The notes: generated by a model not told the origin, from the sequence alone. Positions 1-9,720 are shown, numbered from the stretch's first letter. The stretch: 45,278 bases of DNA from RGIG8709 sp045575975 (GCA_045575975.1 JAZNFO010000009.1:1-45278); one strand, 5' to 3'. A program made the numbers and translations.

Positions 1-45
1 ATATAAAGTTTTGAGTATAATATTATAAAAATGGGGTGATATAGC

Positions 46-573
46 TTGGAGTATATTTTAAATATTGATTTTTATATCCTTAATTTTATTCAGGATTATT
101 TAAGATGCGGTCTTCTTGACCATATTATGGTCTTTTTTACAAAGCTTGGAGACGGTGGTCTTATCTGGATTATCCTCACCCTTTTGTGCCTTTATTCCGA
201 TAAATACAGAAAACTTGGTGCCGCTATGACTTTTTCACTGGTTGTTGCCCTGCTTCTTGGAAACGAGCTTTTAAAAGAGCTTATAAAAAGGCCTCGTCCA
301 TTCACCTTGAACGAGATAAGCCTTTTAATTCCTCCCCCTGCGGGATTTTCATTTCCATCGGGACACACAATGGCTTCATTTGCGGCGTCGGGTGCAATTT
401 ACTTTACTCATAAAAAGCTTGGAAAATGGGCACTTATATTAGCAGCACTTATTTCATTTTCAAGAATGTATCTTTATGTGCATTTTCCCACAGATGTTCT
501 GTGCGGAGTGCTGTTCGGACTTCTGTTCGGATATATTGGATGCGTGATTATTTATAAAAAATTTCGTTTTTAA
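46..573 (+). CDS. PAP2-family membrane phosphatase
   Basis: This is a 175-residue membrane protein of the PAP2 (phosphatidic acid phosphatase type 2) family. Such enzymes dephosphorylate lipid phosphates such as phosphatidate or undecaprenyl diphosphate. All three signature blocks are visible: K77 with RP at 84-85, PSGH at 104-107 (H107 acid/base), and SR139-140 with H146 and D150 (H146 being the nucleophile position). Hydrophobic segments lie between and around them, consistent with about five or six membrane spans. The start is TTG at 46, preceded by a GGGGTGAT ribosome binding site; the ATG further upstream at 31 runs straight into a stop. A TATAAT at 16-21 could be a -10 box whose -35 lies at or before the window edge. 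The substrate (lipid A-like, undecaprenyl or phosphatidate) cannot be told from the sequence. Confidence 0.9.
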   Translation: MEYILNIDFYILNFIQDYLRCGLLDHIMVFFTKLGDGGLIWIILTLLCLYSDKYRKLGAAMTFSLVVALLLGNELLKELIKRPRPFTLNEISLLIPPPAGFSFPSGHTMASFAASGAIYFTHKKLGKWALILAALISFSRMYLYVHFPTDVLCGVLFGLLFGYIGCVIIYKKFRF

Positions 574-586
574 ATTGAGGGATATA

Positions 587-1132
587 ATGAATAAATTTTT
601 CGGACACCTTAAAACTGTTTTAACTCACAAAAAGGCAGTTTTTTACCATGCGAGAAAAGTTGGAATTCCCGTTCAGGGTTTTTTCCACGATATGTCAAAA
701 TTTTCTCTCCCTGAATTTTTAGTGGGAATTAAATATTTCTATGGGGACAAAAGTCCCAACGAGGGAGAAAGAATTGAATACGGATATTCAAAAGCCTGGC
801 TTCATCACAAGGGAAGAAACAAGCACCATTTTGAATACTGGACAGATTACAACCCCAAAGAAAGAAAGGTTATGGCAGTTAAAATGCCCCTTAAATACTG
901 CATTGAGATGTTTTGCGACAGGGTTGCCGCAAGCAAGACCTACCAGGGAAAAAATTATACGAACAACCATCCCATAGAATATTTTATAAGAGGTAAAGAC
1001 TTCAGATTTATTCACTCCGAAACCTCCGACCTACTTGAATCCTGGCTTGTTATGCTTTCGGAAAAAGGTGAAGAAGAAACCTACAAATATATAAGAGAAT
1101 ACTATAAGAAACACAAAAAAGATAAAGCTTAA
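587..1132 (+). CDS. DUF5662 family protein
   Basis: A 181-residue soluble protein that I recognise as DUF5662, a family of unknown function common in Clostridia. It is rich in His and Asp: an FFHDMSKFS block near residue 33 and an HHKGRNKHHFEYW block near residue 73. These could bind metal in an HD-like manner; that is inference from residue type only. ATG at 587 is preferred over the in-frame TTG at 575 because TTGAGGG sits at the right spacing before it. The gene follows the PAP2 gene by 13 bases and precedes mnmG by 17, so the three are probably co-transcribed. Confidence 0.8.
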   Translation: MNKFFGHLKTVLTHKKAVFYHARKVGIPVQGFFHDMSKFSLPEFLVGIKYFYGDKSPNEGERIEYGYSKAWLHHKGRNKHHFEYWTDYNPKERKVMAVKMPLKYCIEMFCDRVAASKTYQGKNYTNNHPIEYFIRGKDFRFIHSETSDLLESWLVMLSEKGEEETYKYIREYYKKHKKDKA

Positions 1133-1149
1133 GGAAAAGAGGCTACATT

Positions 1150-3015
1150 TTGTTTACAGCAGATAATTATGATGTTATAGTTGTTGGCGGCGGACACGCA
1201 GGTGTGGAGGCCACATTGGCGGCGGCAAGGCTTGGAATGAAGACTTGTCTTTTTTCCATTACCTTAGACCAGCTTGCAAATCTGCCCTGCAACCCATGTA
1301 TTGGCGGAACTGCAAAGGGACATCTTGTTCGTGAGATTGATGCCCTTGGAGGCGAAATGGGAAAGGCCGCAGATAAAACCTTTATTCAGTCAAGAATTTT
1401 AAACAAAGGCAAAGGCCCCGCAGTTTACTCATTAAGAGCACAAATTGACAGACGCCATTATCAGGAAGAAATGAAGCACCGCCTTGAGCTTTCTGACAAT
1501 GTTCATATAAGACAAAGTGAAATCTGTCAGGTTCTTACAAATGATGACGGCAGTGTTTCAGGTGTTGTTACAAGAGCCGGTACAAGATATAACTGCAAGG
1601 CGGTTATTATTTCAACGGGAACATATCTTAAGGGCAAAATCTTTATGGGGGATTTCAATATGGAAAGCGGACCTGACGGTGTTTTTCCTGCAAACTATCT
1701 CTCAAAAAGCCTTGAAGAAATAGGAGTTGAGCTTGTTCGCTTCAAAACGGGAACTCCCGCAAGAGTTAACAGACGAAGCATTGATTTTTCAAAGCTTGAA
1801 AGACAGGACGGAGATGAAAAAATTACTCCATTCTCCTTTGAAACAACCGAAGAACTTAAAAATCAGGCAGAATGCTATATAACATACACAAACGAGAGAA
1901 CTCACAAGGTTATAATGGACAACATTCACCGCTCACCCCTTTACGGAGGGGAAATAACGGGAGTTGGGCCCAGATATTGTCCTTCAATCGAAGATAAGAT
2001 TATGCGTTTTAAAGATAAAGAACGACATCAGCTTTTCATTGAACCTATGGGACTTAACACAGAAGAAATGTATATTCAGGGATTTTCAAGCAGTCTACCC
2101 GAAGATGTTCAGATTGAAATGCTTCACACTCTTCCCGGCCTTGAAAATGCTCAGGTTACAAGAAATGCTTATGCTATTGAATATGATTGCTGCAATCCGC
2201 TTCAGCTTAAGCCAACTCTTGAATTTAAAAAAATAAGCGGGCTTTTCGGAGCAGGACAGTTCAACGGAACATCAGGCTATGAAGAGGCTGCAGCTCAGGG
2301 ACTTATTGCAGGCATAAATGCCGCTCACAAAATTCTGGGTAAGGAGCCATTTACTTTGGATAGAAGCGAGGCATATATCGGCACACTGATAGATGACCTT
2401 GTTACAAAGGGCACAAATGAACCATACAGAATGATGACCTCCCGCTCTGAATACAGACTTCTTTTAAGACAGGACAATGCCGACGAAAGACTTACCCCTC
2501 TTGGATATAAGCTTGGACTTATTTCGGAGGATAGATATAATAAATTTCTTGAAAAATACAAACTTGTTGAAGAGGAAAAGGAAAGACTTGCAAATCTTGT
2601 TTTTCCGCCCTCAAAGGAAGTTAATGATTTTTTAGCAGAGTGCAAAAGCACCCTCATAACAACGGGAATAAAAGCATCTGAGCTTTTAAAAAGACCTGAA
2701 GTTACATATGAGAATATGGTAAAAATTGATAAAGGTCGCCCCACACTTCCCGACGATGTTAAAGAGCAGGCTGAAATCAGCATCAAATATGAGGGTTACA
2801 TTAAAAGACAGCTTTTGCAGGTTAATCAGTTTAAGAGACTTGAAAACAAAAAAATGCCCGACGATATTGACTATATGTCAATGGACGGATTAAGAACAGA
2901 GGCAAGACAAAAGCTTGAAAAAATAAGACCTGCATCTCTTGGTCAGGCATCCCGAATTTCAGGGGTTTCTCCTGCTGATATTGCTGTTCTTCTTGTATAT
3001 TTAAAATCACTGTAG
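1150..3015 (+). CDS. mnmG: tRNA uridine 5-carboxymethylaminomethyl modification enzyme MnmG
   Basis: MnmG (GidA) is the FAD-dependent partner of MnmE. Together they install the cmnm5 group on the wobble U34 of tRNAs reading split codon boxes, using methylene-tetrahydrofolate and glycine. The 621-residue length is normal. The N-terminal dinucleotide-binding motif VVGGGHAGVEA is at about residues 11-21, followed by the family block CNPCIGGTAKGH and later YCPSIEDK and NGTSGYEEAAAQG. The C-terminal helical domain ends in GVSPADIAVLLVYL. The start is TTG at 1150, with an AGAGG-like ribosome binding site in front. It lies immediately upstream of gatC. Its partner mnmE is not in the window. The 2-thiolation enzyme acting on the same U34, MnmA, is encoded at 14-15 kb. 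Confidence 0.97.
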   Translation: MFTADNYDVIVVGGGHAGVEATLAAARLGMKTCLFSITLDQLANLPCNPCIGGTAKGHLVREIDALGGEMGKAADKTFIQSRILNKGKGPAVYSLRAQIDRRHYQEEMKHRLELSDNVHIRQSEICQVLTNDDGSVSGVVTRAGTRYNCKAVIISTGTYLKGKIFMGDFNMESGPDGVFPANYLSKSLEEIGVELVRFKTGTPARVNRRSIDFSKLERQDGDEKITPFSFETTEELKNQAECYITYTNERTHKVIMDNIHRSPLYGGEITGVGPRYCPSIEDKIMRFKDKERHQLFIEPMGLNTEEMYIQGFSSSLPEDVQIEMLHTLPGLENAQVTRNAYAIEYDCCNPLQLKPTLEFKKISGLFGAGQFNGTSGYEEAAAQGLIAGINAAHKILGKEPFTLDRSEAYIGTLIDDLVTKGTNEPYRMMTSRSEYRLLLRQDNADERLTPLGYKLGLISEDRYNKFLEKYKLVEEEKERLANLVFPPSKEVNDFLAECKSTLITTGIKASELLKRPEVTYENMVKIDKGRPTLPDDVKEQAEISIKYEGYIKRQLLQVNQFKRLENKKMPDDIDYMSMDGLRTEARQKLEKIRPASLGQASRISGVSPADIAVLLVYLKSL

Positions 3016-3029
3016 AAAGGTAGATAAAA

Positions 3030-3314
3030 ATGATTACTAAGGACGATTTAAAAATGCTTTCCGACCTTTCAAGACTTTCTTTCACAGAAGATGAGCTTGA
3101 AAAATACGCAAAGGATATGGCATCTATTATGAATCTTATGGACAAAATCGGTGAGTCCGATTTTGAATACAACCCTATAGATAACACTAATGCCGTTCCA
3201 TTTTCTGCTCTCAGAGAAGACAAGGTTGAGACATTTGATAATATGAAAGGTATTACAGGCGGCGGGCCAAGCGTTATTGAAAATATGTTTGTTGTTCCTA
3301 AAGTTGTTGACTAA
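3030..3314 (+). CDS. gatC: Asp-tRNA(Asn)/Glu-tRNA(Gln) amidotransferase subunit C
   Basis: GatC is the small 94-residue subunit that wraps around and stabilises the GatA-GatB complex. The recognisable N-terminal part (LSRLSFTEDELEKYAKDM) and the C-terminal segment with a conserved R-E-D block (ALREDKVE) are both present, and the size is normal. It starts 14 bases after mnmG and ends 13 bases before gatA, whose ribosome binding site AAGGAGGG overlaps its stop codon. The tight packing supports one transcript for gatCAB. Confidence 0.95.
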   Translation: MITKDDLKMLSDLSRLSFTEDELEKYAKDMASIMNLMDKIGESDFEYNPIDNTNAVPFSALREDKVETFDNMKGITGGGPSVIENMFVVPKVVD

Positions 3315-3327
3315 GGAGGGTTTGATT

Positions 3328-4761
3328 ATGAAAATTACAGAGCTTAGAAAAAAGCTTGATAATAAAGAGATTTCATCAGTTGAAATCACAAAGGATTATC
3401 TTAAAAAAGCAAAAAAGCTTAATCCCGAGCTTGGTGCATATATAACCATTTGTGAGGATGAAGCACTTAATATGGCAAAGTGTGCCGATGAAAAAATTGC
3501 AAAGGGCGAAAGCTCTATGGTTCTTGGTATTCCCGTTGCAATTAAAGACAACATTTGCACAAAGGGAATAAAAACCACCTGCGCATCAAAAATGCTTGGA
3601 GAATATATTCCTCCATATAATGCAACCGTTATGGAAAAACTTCTAGGTGCGGGCAGTGTTGTTATAGGTAAGACCTCAATGGACGAATTTGCTATGGGCG
3701 GCTCATCGCAGACCTGTGCATTCACAACCCCCAAAAACCCTTTTGACACCAAAAGAGTTCCCGGCGGTTCTTCAGGGGGAAGTGCAGCAGCAGTTTCTGC
3801 TGACATTTGCAGCTTCGCTCTTGGTTCTGATACCGGAGGTTCTATCCGTCAGCCTGCATCATTCTGCGGTGTTACTGGAATTAAGCCAACCTACGGAACA
3901 GTTTCCCGCTATGGTCTTGTGGCTTTTGGAAGCTCTCTTGACCAGATCGGACCTATTGCAAAGTCCGCAGAAGATTGCGCCCTTGTTTTAAACACTATAT
4001 CAGGGAAAGACCCTCACGACCAGACAGCAAGAGATATTAAAATTGATTTCACATCACTTTTAGGCAAAGATATAAAGGGTGCGAAAATCGGCTTGCCAAA
4101 AGAATTCTTTGAAGCAAGCATAGACGAAGAAGTTAAAAATGCAGTTTTGAAGGCTGCAGATTTCTATAAAGAAATGGGTGCAGAGCTTGTTGAGGTTTCA
4201 ATGAAATCCTTAAAATATGCTGTTTCTGCATACTATCTATTAGCCTGTGCAGAGGCAAGCTCCAACCTTTCAAGATATGACGGGGTTAAATACGGATACC
4301 GCACAGAAAATCCTGAAAGCTATGACGAGCTTATCAGAAAAAGCAGGAGCGAGGGCTTTGGTGACGAGGTTAAAAGAAGAATTCTTCTTGGCACATATGC
4401 TCTTTCAAGCGGTTATTATGATGCTTATTATAAAAAAGCAATGGCTGTTCGTCAGGAATTTAAGCGTGAACATGAAGAAATCTTCTCAAAATGTGATGTG
4501 TTCCTGACTCCCACAGCTCCAACCGTTGCATATCCTATAGGCAAAAACACTGATGACCCTGCAAAAATGTATGCAGAGGATATTTGCACAGTTACCGCAA
4601 ATATTGCGGGAATTCCTGCAATTTCAACAACTTGCGGTTATGACAAAGATGGAATGCCTATTGGTTTTTCACTTTCTGCAAAACAATATGATGACGCTAA
4701 GCTTATTCAATTTGCCGACCTTTATGAAAAGCATTTTGAAAGAAAAGCTCCAAAGCTTTAA
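3328..4761 (+). CDS. gatA: Asp-tRNA(Asn)/Glu-tRNA(Gln) amidotransferase subunit A
   Basis: GatA is the amidase subunit: it releases ammonia from glutamine and feeds it to GatB for conversion of Glu-tRNA(Gln) (and Asp-tRNA(Asn)) into the cognate amides. The 477 residues carry the amidase-signature catalytic triad, with Lys in PVAIKDNI, the cis-Ser in the RVPGGSSGGSAAAV block, and the nucleophilic Ser in GSDTGGSIRQPA. I place the start at ATG 3328 directly after a perfect AAGGAGGG. The longer reading frame from 3277 overlaps gatC and lacks a ribosome site. It sits in mnmG-gatCAB. Confidence 0.97.
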   Translation: MKITELRKKLDNKEISSVEITKDYLKKAKKLNPELGAYITICEDEALNMAKCADEKIAKGESSMVLGIPVAIKDNICTKGIKTTCASKMLGEYIPPYNATVMEKLLGAGSVVIGKTSMDEFAMGGSSQTCAFTTPKNPFDTKRVPGGSSGGSAAAVSADICSFALGSDTGGSIRQPASFCGVTGIKPTYGTVSRYGLVAFGSSLDQIGPIAKSAEDCALVLNTISGKDPHDQTARDIKIDFTSLLGKDIKGAKIGLPKEFFEASIDEEVKNAVLKAADFYKEMGAELVEVSMKSLKYAVSAYYLLACAEASSNLSRYDGVKYGYRTENPESYDELIRKSRSEGFGDEVKRRILLGTYALSSGYYDAYYKKAMAVRQEFKREHEEIFSKCDVFLTPTAPTVAYPIGKNTDDPAKMYAEDICTVTANIAGIPAISTTCGYDKDGMPIGFSLSAKQYDDAKLIQFADLYEKHFERKAPKL

Positions 4762-4781
4762 GAAAGGGACGGTGAATTATT

Positions 4782-6200
4782 ATGAGTAAATACGATACAG
4801 TCATTGGTCTTGAAATACATGCAGAGCTTTCAACAAACACAAAGGTTTTCTGCTCCTGCAATGCCGAGTTTGGCGGAGACCCAAACACACACATCTGTCC
4901 TGTCTGCACAGGTCAGCCGGGAGCACTTCCAATTATAAACCACTCTGCTGTTGAATATGCGGTGAGAGCTGGGCTTGCTTTCGGTTGCAGTATAAACAGA
5001 TATTCAAGATTTGACAGAAAAAATTATTTCTATCCTGACCTTCCAAAGGCATATCAGATTTCACAGCTTGATCTTCCCCTTTGTACAAACGGGAAATTAG
5101 AGCTTTCAACGGGCACAGTTGTCCGCATTAACAGAATTCACTTAGAAGAAGATGCAGGAAAGCTTTTCCACGATGATTACAACGGACAAAGCTGGGCAGA
5201 TTACAACCGCTGCAGCGTTCCCCTTATCGAAATCGTATCAGAGCCTGATATAAAGTCATCGGAGGAGGCTGCTGAATTTGTTTCAAAAATCGGTCTTTAT
5301 CTTAAATACCTTGGAGTTTGTGACGCAAAGATGCAGGAAGGCTCAATCCGTGCAGATGTTAATGTTTCTCTTAAACCAGCAGGCTCAGACAAGCTTGGAG
5401 AAAGAGCAGAAATAAAAAATATGAACTCTCTCCGCGGTATTCAAAGAGCAATCGAATATGAAATAACCCGCCAGACAGAGCTTCTTGATAGAGGTGAAGA
5501 GGTTGTTCAGGAAACAAGAAGATTTGACGATGCTTTAGGGCTAACAAGTCCTATGAGAACAAAGGAAAATGCAAATGATTACCGCTATTTCCCTGAACCT
5601 GATGTTCTTGCGGTTACATTCACAGAAGAAGATATCGAAAAAATAAGACAGGAAATTCCGCTTCTCCCACACCAGAGAGCAGAAAAATATGTTAAGGAAT
5701 TTGGTCTTACAGACGAAGATGCAAGGGTTATCACTCTTGAAAAATACATCTCCGATTTCTATGACGAAACAGTTGCAATTTATCCTGAATACAAATCTGT
5801 TGCAAATCTTTTCTTAACAGAAATTATGAGAAGAGTTAAAGATACAGATGAAGAAGAAATTCCGATTTTAGCAAAAGACTTTGCAAGAGCCTGCGAAATG
5901 GCTGACAAAAACATCGTTAACAGAAATGATGCAAAAACCATTATCCGCATAATGTTTGAAGAGGGTGGAACTCCTGATGACATTGCAAAGGCAAATGGAT
6001 TTATTGTTGTTGAAGATACAGGTGCAATTGCTGAATTTATAGATAATCTTTTAAAAGAAAGAGCCGATCTTGTTGCTGACTATAAAAACGGAAAAACAAA
6101 TGTTTTCGGCTTCTTTATGGGGCAGGCATCAAGAGGATTAAAGGGAAAAGCAACCCCTGCTTCCATAAGGGAACATCTTGAAAAAGCTTTAAATGCATAA
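4782..6200 (+). CDS. gatB: Asp-tRNA(Asn)/Glu-tRNA(Gln) amidotransferase subunit B
   Basis: GatB activates the tRNA-bound glutamate or aspartate by phosphorylation and transfers ammonia received from GatA through a tunnel. The 472-residue length is typical. Family blocks include VIGLEIHAELSTNTKVFC at the start, the zinc-binding cysteines in FCSCNAEF and CPVCTGQPG, the RFDRKNYFYPDLPK block, and a C-terminal YqeY-like helical domain ending in GKATPASIREHLE. The start is ATG 4782 with AGAAAGGGA upstream. It is the last gene of the cluster and is followed within about 50 bases by a strong terminator. The set implies Gln-tRNA is made indirectly in this organism. Confidence 0.97.
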   Translation: MSKYDTVIGLEIHAELSTNTKVFCSCNAEFGGDPNTHICPVCTGQPGALPIINHSAVEYAVRAGLAFGCSINRYSRFDRKNYFYPDLPKAYQISQLDLPLCTNGKLELSTGTVVRINRIHLEEDAGKLFHDDYNGQSWADYNRCSVPLIEIVSEPDIKSSEEAAEFVSKIGLYLKYLGVCDAKMQEGSIRADVNVSLKPAGSDKLGERAEIKNMNSLRGIQRAIEYEITRQTELLDRGEEVVQETRRFDDALGLTSPMRTKENANDYRYFPEPDVLAVTFTEEDIEKIRQEIPLLPHQRAEKYVKEFGLTDEDARVITLEKYISDFYDETVAIYPEYKSVANLFLTEIMRRVKDTDEEEIPILAKDFARACEMADKNIVNRNDAKTIIRIMFEEGGTPDDIAKANGFIVVEDTGAIAEFIDNLLKERADLVADYKNGKTNVFGFFMGQASRGLKGKATPASIREHLEKALNA

Positions 6201-6215
6201 CACAAAAACAGACAT

Positions 6216-6247
6216 AAAAAAAGCAGAGATTTCATCTCTGCTTTTTT
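6216..6247. terminator. Bidirectional intrinsic terminator
   Basis: Perfect stem GCAGAGAT / ATCTCTGC with a TTC loop, flanked by an A-run on the left and a T-run on the right. It can serve both gatB (+) and the convergent Na/phosphate transporter (-). Confidence 0.9.
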
Positions 6248-6251
6248 GTTT

Positions 6252-7994
6252 TTATATTGAATATTTTTTTGCATATTCAGAAGCTTTTGATGCGAAATAT
6301 GTTTTATCGTTCTTCATATCGCGAACCGCCTGATGAACATTCATATTATTCTCAGCTGCATCAATAACACATGCTGCAATATTTGAACAATGGTCTGCTG
6401 TTCTTTCAAGATTTGTGATAAGGTCTGCCCAGACAAAACCAGCCTCAATTGAGCAGTTTCCGCCCTTCAAACGCATAATATGTCCGTCTCTGAGCTTTGT
6501 TTTTAAACCATCTATTACCTGTTCGAGAGGCTCAACATCACGGGCAAATTCCAAATCATTTTTCGCAAATGCGGTGTATGAAATCGTCAATATTTCAGAT
6601 ACTGCACTGCACAAAACTTTTAATTCTTTTTCAGCATCTTCTGTGAATTTCATTCCTTTTTCCTTAAGCTCTTCTGCTGATTCCAGAATATTTATGCTAT
6701 GGTCTGAAATTCTTTCAAAATCGCCGATAACCTTTAGTAATTTAGAAACTTCGGAGCTATCGTTATCACTGATTTGATTTCTGCTTAGCTTAACAAGATA
6801 TGTCCCAAGAATATCTTCATAATGGTCCGCCTTTTCCTCCGTTTCACGGATTTCTTCTGCAACCTTTGGGTCATATGCACCAAGCATATTCAAACCGCTT
6901 TTAAATGCTATCACAGATTCAGTTGCCATTTCACGAACAAGTTCTGTGCAGCGTTCAATAGCAATAGGAGGTGTTAACAAAAGTCTTTCATCAAGTTCTA
7001 CTACTTCTTCCTTCTTATCTGTTTCCGGCACAAGCTTCACCGCCAGTTTTTCAAGCAAAGATGACATTGGAAGAAGCAATATAGTACAAGCAATATTAAA
7101 TATAGAATGGGCAACAGCAATTCCAAGATATGAAGCTGCCTCGTCAAGAAGCGCAGGCTTTAACATCATAGAAATCAGACTGAATACAGAAAGCCACACA
7201 ATCGTTCCTATCACATTAAATGATAAGTGAACAATAGCCGCACGCTTAGCATTTTTATTGGTGCCAAAGGATGAAAGGATTGCCGTTATACAAGTTCCTA
7301 TATTCTGGCCCATAATAATTGGAACAGCTGCCCCGTATGAAACCTGTCCTGTTGCAGAAAGTGCCTGCAGAATACCAACTGATGCTGAACTTGACTGAAT
7401 TATAGCAGTTAGAATTGCACCTGCCAGAACACCTAAAACAGGGTTCTTAAACATTATAAATAAGTTTTGGAAAGCCGGCACGTCAGCAAGGCCTGATACC
7501 GCTGATGACATAGTGTCCATTCCGAACATCAAAGTTGCAAACCCAAGCAAAATTGTGCCTGTATCTTTTTTCTTGCTCGATTTTCCAAACATCAATAATG
7601 CAGTACCAATCAAAGCAAGGACAGGGGTGAAGGATTTTGGTTTTAAAAGCTGAATAATTAGGTTATCTCCCGATATTCCCCCAAGACTGAGGATCCAGGC
7701 TGTTACGGTTGTTCCAATATTTGCCCCCATTATAACTCCAATGGACTGCTTAAGTGAAATTATTCCAGAGTTTACAAAACCAACCACCATAACAGTTGTG
7801 GCTGATGAACTTTGAATAACTGCTGTTACACCAAGACCCGTTAAAAATCCCGCAATCTTATTTTTTGTGAGTCTTGCAAGTATTTTTTTAAGGCTTCCTC
7901 CGGCTCTGCGTTCTAAGGCATCCCCCATTACGCTCATACCAAAAAGGAATAAACATAAACCACCAATTAAAGTTAAGACATCAAAAATATTCAT
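6252..7994 (-). CDS. Na/Pi cotransporter family protein with PhoU-like C-terminal domain
   Basis: This 580-residue protein belongs to the NptA/PNaS family of sodium-phosphate symporters. The two inverted transport repeats are marked by the signature QSSSATT (residues 61-67) and QSSSASV (200-206), each followed by glycine-rich membrane helices. After about eight to ten spans, residues ~345-570 form a soluble helical region with two PhoU-like halves (for example GDFERISDHSINI and ADLITNLERTADHCSN). PhoU domains regulate phosphate uptake. The start ATG at 7994 has a GAGG site. Only 30 bases separate it from putP, so it is probably read through from the putP promoter. An acidic or other anion substrate is possible, but phosphate is the best guess. 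Confidence 0.9.
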   Translation of the reverse strand: MNIFDVLTLIGGLCLFLFGMSVMGDALERRAGGSLKKILARLTKNKIAGFLTGLGVTAVIQSSSATTVMVVGFVNSGIISLKQSIGVIMGANIGTTVTAWILSLGGISGDNLIIQLLKPKSFTPVLALIGTALLMFGKSSKKKDTGTILLGFATLMFGMDTMSSAVSGLADVPAFQNLFIMFKNPVLGVLAGAILTAIIQSSSASVGILQALSATGQVSYGAAVPIIMGQNIGTCITAILSSFGTNKNAKRAAIVHLSFNVIGTIVWLSVFSLISMMLKPALLDEAASYLGIAVAHSIFNIACTILLLPMSSLLEKLAVKLVPETDKKEEVVELDERLLLTPPIAIERCTELVREMATESVIAFKSGLNMLGAYDPKVAEEIRETEEKADHYEDILGTYLVKLSRNQISDNDSSEVSKLLKVIGDFERISDHSINILESAEELKEKGMKFTEDAEKELKVLCSAVSEILTISYTAFAKNDLEFARDVEPLEQVIDGLKTKLRDGHIMRLKGGNCSIEAGFVWADLITNLERTADHCSNIAACVIDAAENNMNVHQAVRDMKNDKTYFASKASEYAKKYSI

Positions 7995-8024
7995 AATCTA
8001 TGTACCTCGTTTAAGTCTATTGTC

Positions 8025-9578
8025 TTAATTTGCCTTTACCGCTTCAAAATCTTCTTCAATTTCCTTTGAAGGCATCTTTGTTAAAAGTGATACAACTACA
8101 ATACAAATTGATGAGAAAATAAATGCAGGAAGAAGCTCATATATTGCAAAGGCACCACCCAGTTTTGCAATAACAAGTTTCCAGAGGAATACCATTCCTG
8201 CACCACCTACCATACCTGCAATTGCACCGGGACGGTTTGTTCTCTTCCAGAAAAGGGAGAACAACATAAGCGGTCCAAATGTCGCACCGAAGCCTGCCCA
8301 GGCAAATGATACAATATTGAATATAACGCTGTTTTCATCAAGAGCAATATATATAGCAATTAAAGCTATTGCAAGAAGAGTTATTCTTGTGATAGTCATA
8401 ACCTGCTTATCTGTTGCATCCTTTTTGCATACACCCTGATAGATGTTTTTAGCAAAAGCAGATGCTGCTATAAGAAGATATGAATCTGATGAACTGATTG
8501 TTGCGGCAAGTATTCCTGCCATTACAAAACCAGCAAGGATTGCAGGAAGTGAGCTTGTTGCAAGAGTTATAAAGATATTTTCTGCATCAGATGCTGTCAG
8601 GTGAGTTGTTGGATAAAGCTGTCTGCCTACAATACCTATAAACACAGCAACCGCAAGAGAGATAACAACCCAGATCATAGCAATTCTTCTTGAATTTGTT
8701 AATTCTTCTTCTTTTCTGATTGCCATAAATCTTAAAAGAACCTGTGGCATACCAAAATATCCAAGTCCCCACGCAAGCATTGAGCATACGCTGAGCCATC
8801 CATAATCAGAAATTTCACCAAAAACCGGTTTTCCTGCTTCAACTAATTGAACACCGTCTTCAACAACCGGTGTTGCGAGACCAAAAAATTCTAAAAATCC
8901 AGGGATGCTCTTTGCATTTTCAATAACAGCCCCAAGACCACCTGCACTGATTGTGCTTATAATAACGATTACCGCAAGTGCTATTATCATTACGATACCC
9001 TGCATAAAATCAGATGCACTCTCTGCAAGAAATCCTCCAAGCAATGTGTAAAGAAGAACGAATATTGCTCCGACTATCATCATTGAAATATACGGAAGTC
9101 CGAATAATGTTGAGAAAAGCTTGCCGCAGGTTACAAAACAGCTTGCAGCATAAACTGTGAAGAACACAAGAATAAATACTGCAGAAATTGTCATAATAAT
9201 CTTTTTGTTTTCTCTGAATCTGTTTGAGAAAAATTCGGGCAGAGTGATAGAGTTGTTAGCTCTTATACTGTATCTGCGAAGTCTTTTTGAAACAATAAGC
9301 CAGTTTAAATATGTACCTATTGCAAGACCGATAGCTGTCCATGCAGCGTCTGCAAGCCCACACCAGTAAGCAACGCCCGGAAGCCCCATAAGGAGCCATC
9401 CACTCATATCAGATGCTTCTGCACTCATTGCTGTTACCCACGGGCCAAGTGAACGACCGCCTAAAAAATAGTTTTCTGAATTTGTGTTTGCTTTTTTAGA
9501 AAATACTACGCCAATCACAATTACAATAGCCATATATATAACCATAGCTATTAAAATCTGCATTGTTTGACTGTTCAT
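8025..9578 (-). CDS. putP: Sodium/proline symporter PutP
   Basis: A 517-residue member of the sodium/solute symporter family (SSF), best matching PutP, which imports proline with Na+. The N-terminus carries the family block ENYFLGGRSLGPWVTAMSAE, followed by SDMSGWLLMGLPG, and the long hydrophobic pattern fits about 13 spans. The LeuT-fold region contains GILAATISSSDSYLL, the SSF signature that holds sodium-ligand Ser residues. The start ATG at 9578 has a near-perfect GGAGGAG. A promoter with a palindrome in its spacer is upstream. Proline import fits amino-acid fermentation or osmoprotection; specificity within SSF is inferred from similarity. Confidence 0.92.
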   Translation of the reverse strand: MNSQTMQILIAMVIYMAIVIVIGVVFSKKANTNSENYFLGGRSLGPWVTAMSAEASDMSGWLLMGLPGVAYWCGLADAAWTAIGLAIGTYLNWLIVSKRLRRYSIRANNSITLPEFFSNRFRENKKIIMTISAVFILVFFTVYAASCFVTCGKLFSTLFGLPYISMMIVGAIFVLLYTLLGGFLAESASDFMQGIVMIIALAVIVIISTISAGGLGAVIENAKSIPGFLEFFGLATPVVEDGVQLVEAGKPVFGEISDYGWLSVCSMLAWGLGYFGMPQVLLRFMAIRKEEELTNSRRIAMIWVVISLAVAVFIGIVGRQLYPTTHLTASDAENIFITLATSSLPAILAGFVMAGILAATISSSDSYLLIAASAFAKNIYQGVCKKDATDKQVMTITRITLLAIALIAIYIALDENSVIFNIVSFAWAGFGATFGPLMLFSLFWKRTNRPGAIAGMVGGAGMVFLWKLVIAKLGGAFAIYELLPAFIFSSICIVVVSLLTKMPSKEIEEDFEAVKAN

Positions 9579-9643
9579 AATTTTCTCCTCCTATTGATTT
9601 ATATTATTTTAATAATTTTACAAATAAAAATTTACCATTTTAC

Positions 9644-9672
9644 ATTATATCACCATATGGTATATATTTCAA
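9644..9672 (-). promoter_or_regulatory. putP promoter with palindromic spacer
   Basis: On the minus strand TTGAAA (9672-9667) and TATAAT (9649-9644) are separated by 17 bases. The spacer contains the perfect 10-base palindrome ACCATATGGT at 9652-9661, a possible operator. No other gene lies between this site and putP. Confidence 0.7.
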
Positions 9673-9687
9673 GTATTTTTTTACACT

Positions 9688-9714
9688 AAAAAAGCCGTGC
9701 ACTGCACGGCTTTT
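9688..9714 (-). terminator. Intrinsic terminator after the 207-residue membrane protein gene
   Basis: The 12-bp stem AAAAGCCGTGCA / TGCACGGCTTTT around a single C is followed on the minus strand by a run of T. It lies just past the stop of the gene at 9721 and just before the putP promoter. Confidence 0.85.
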
Positions 9715-9720
9715 AAATTT

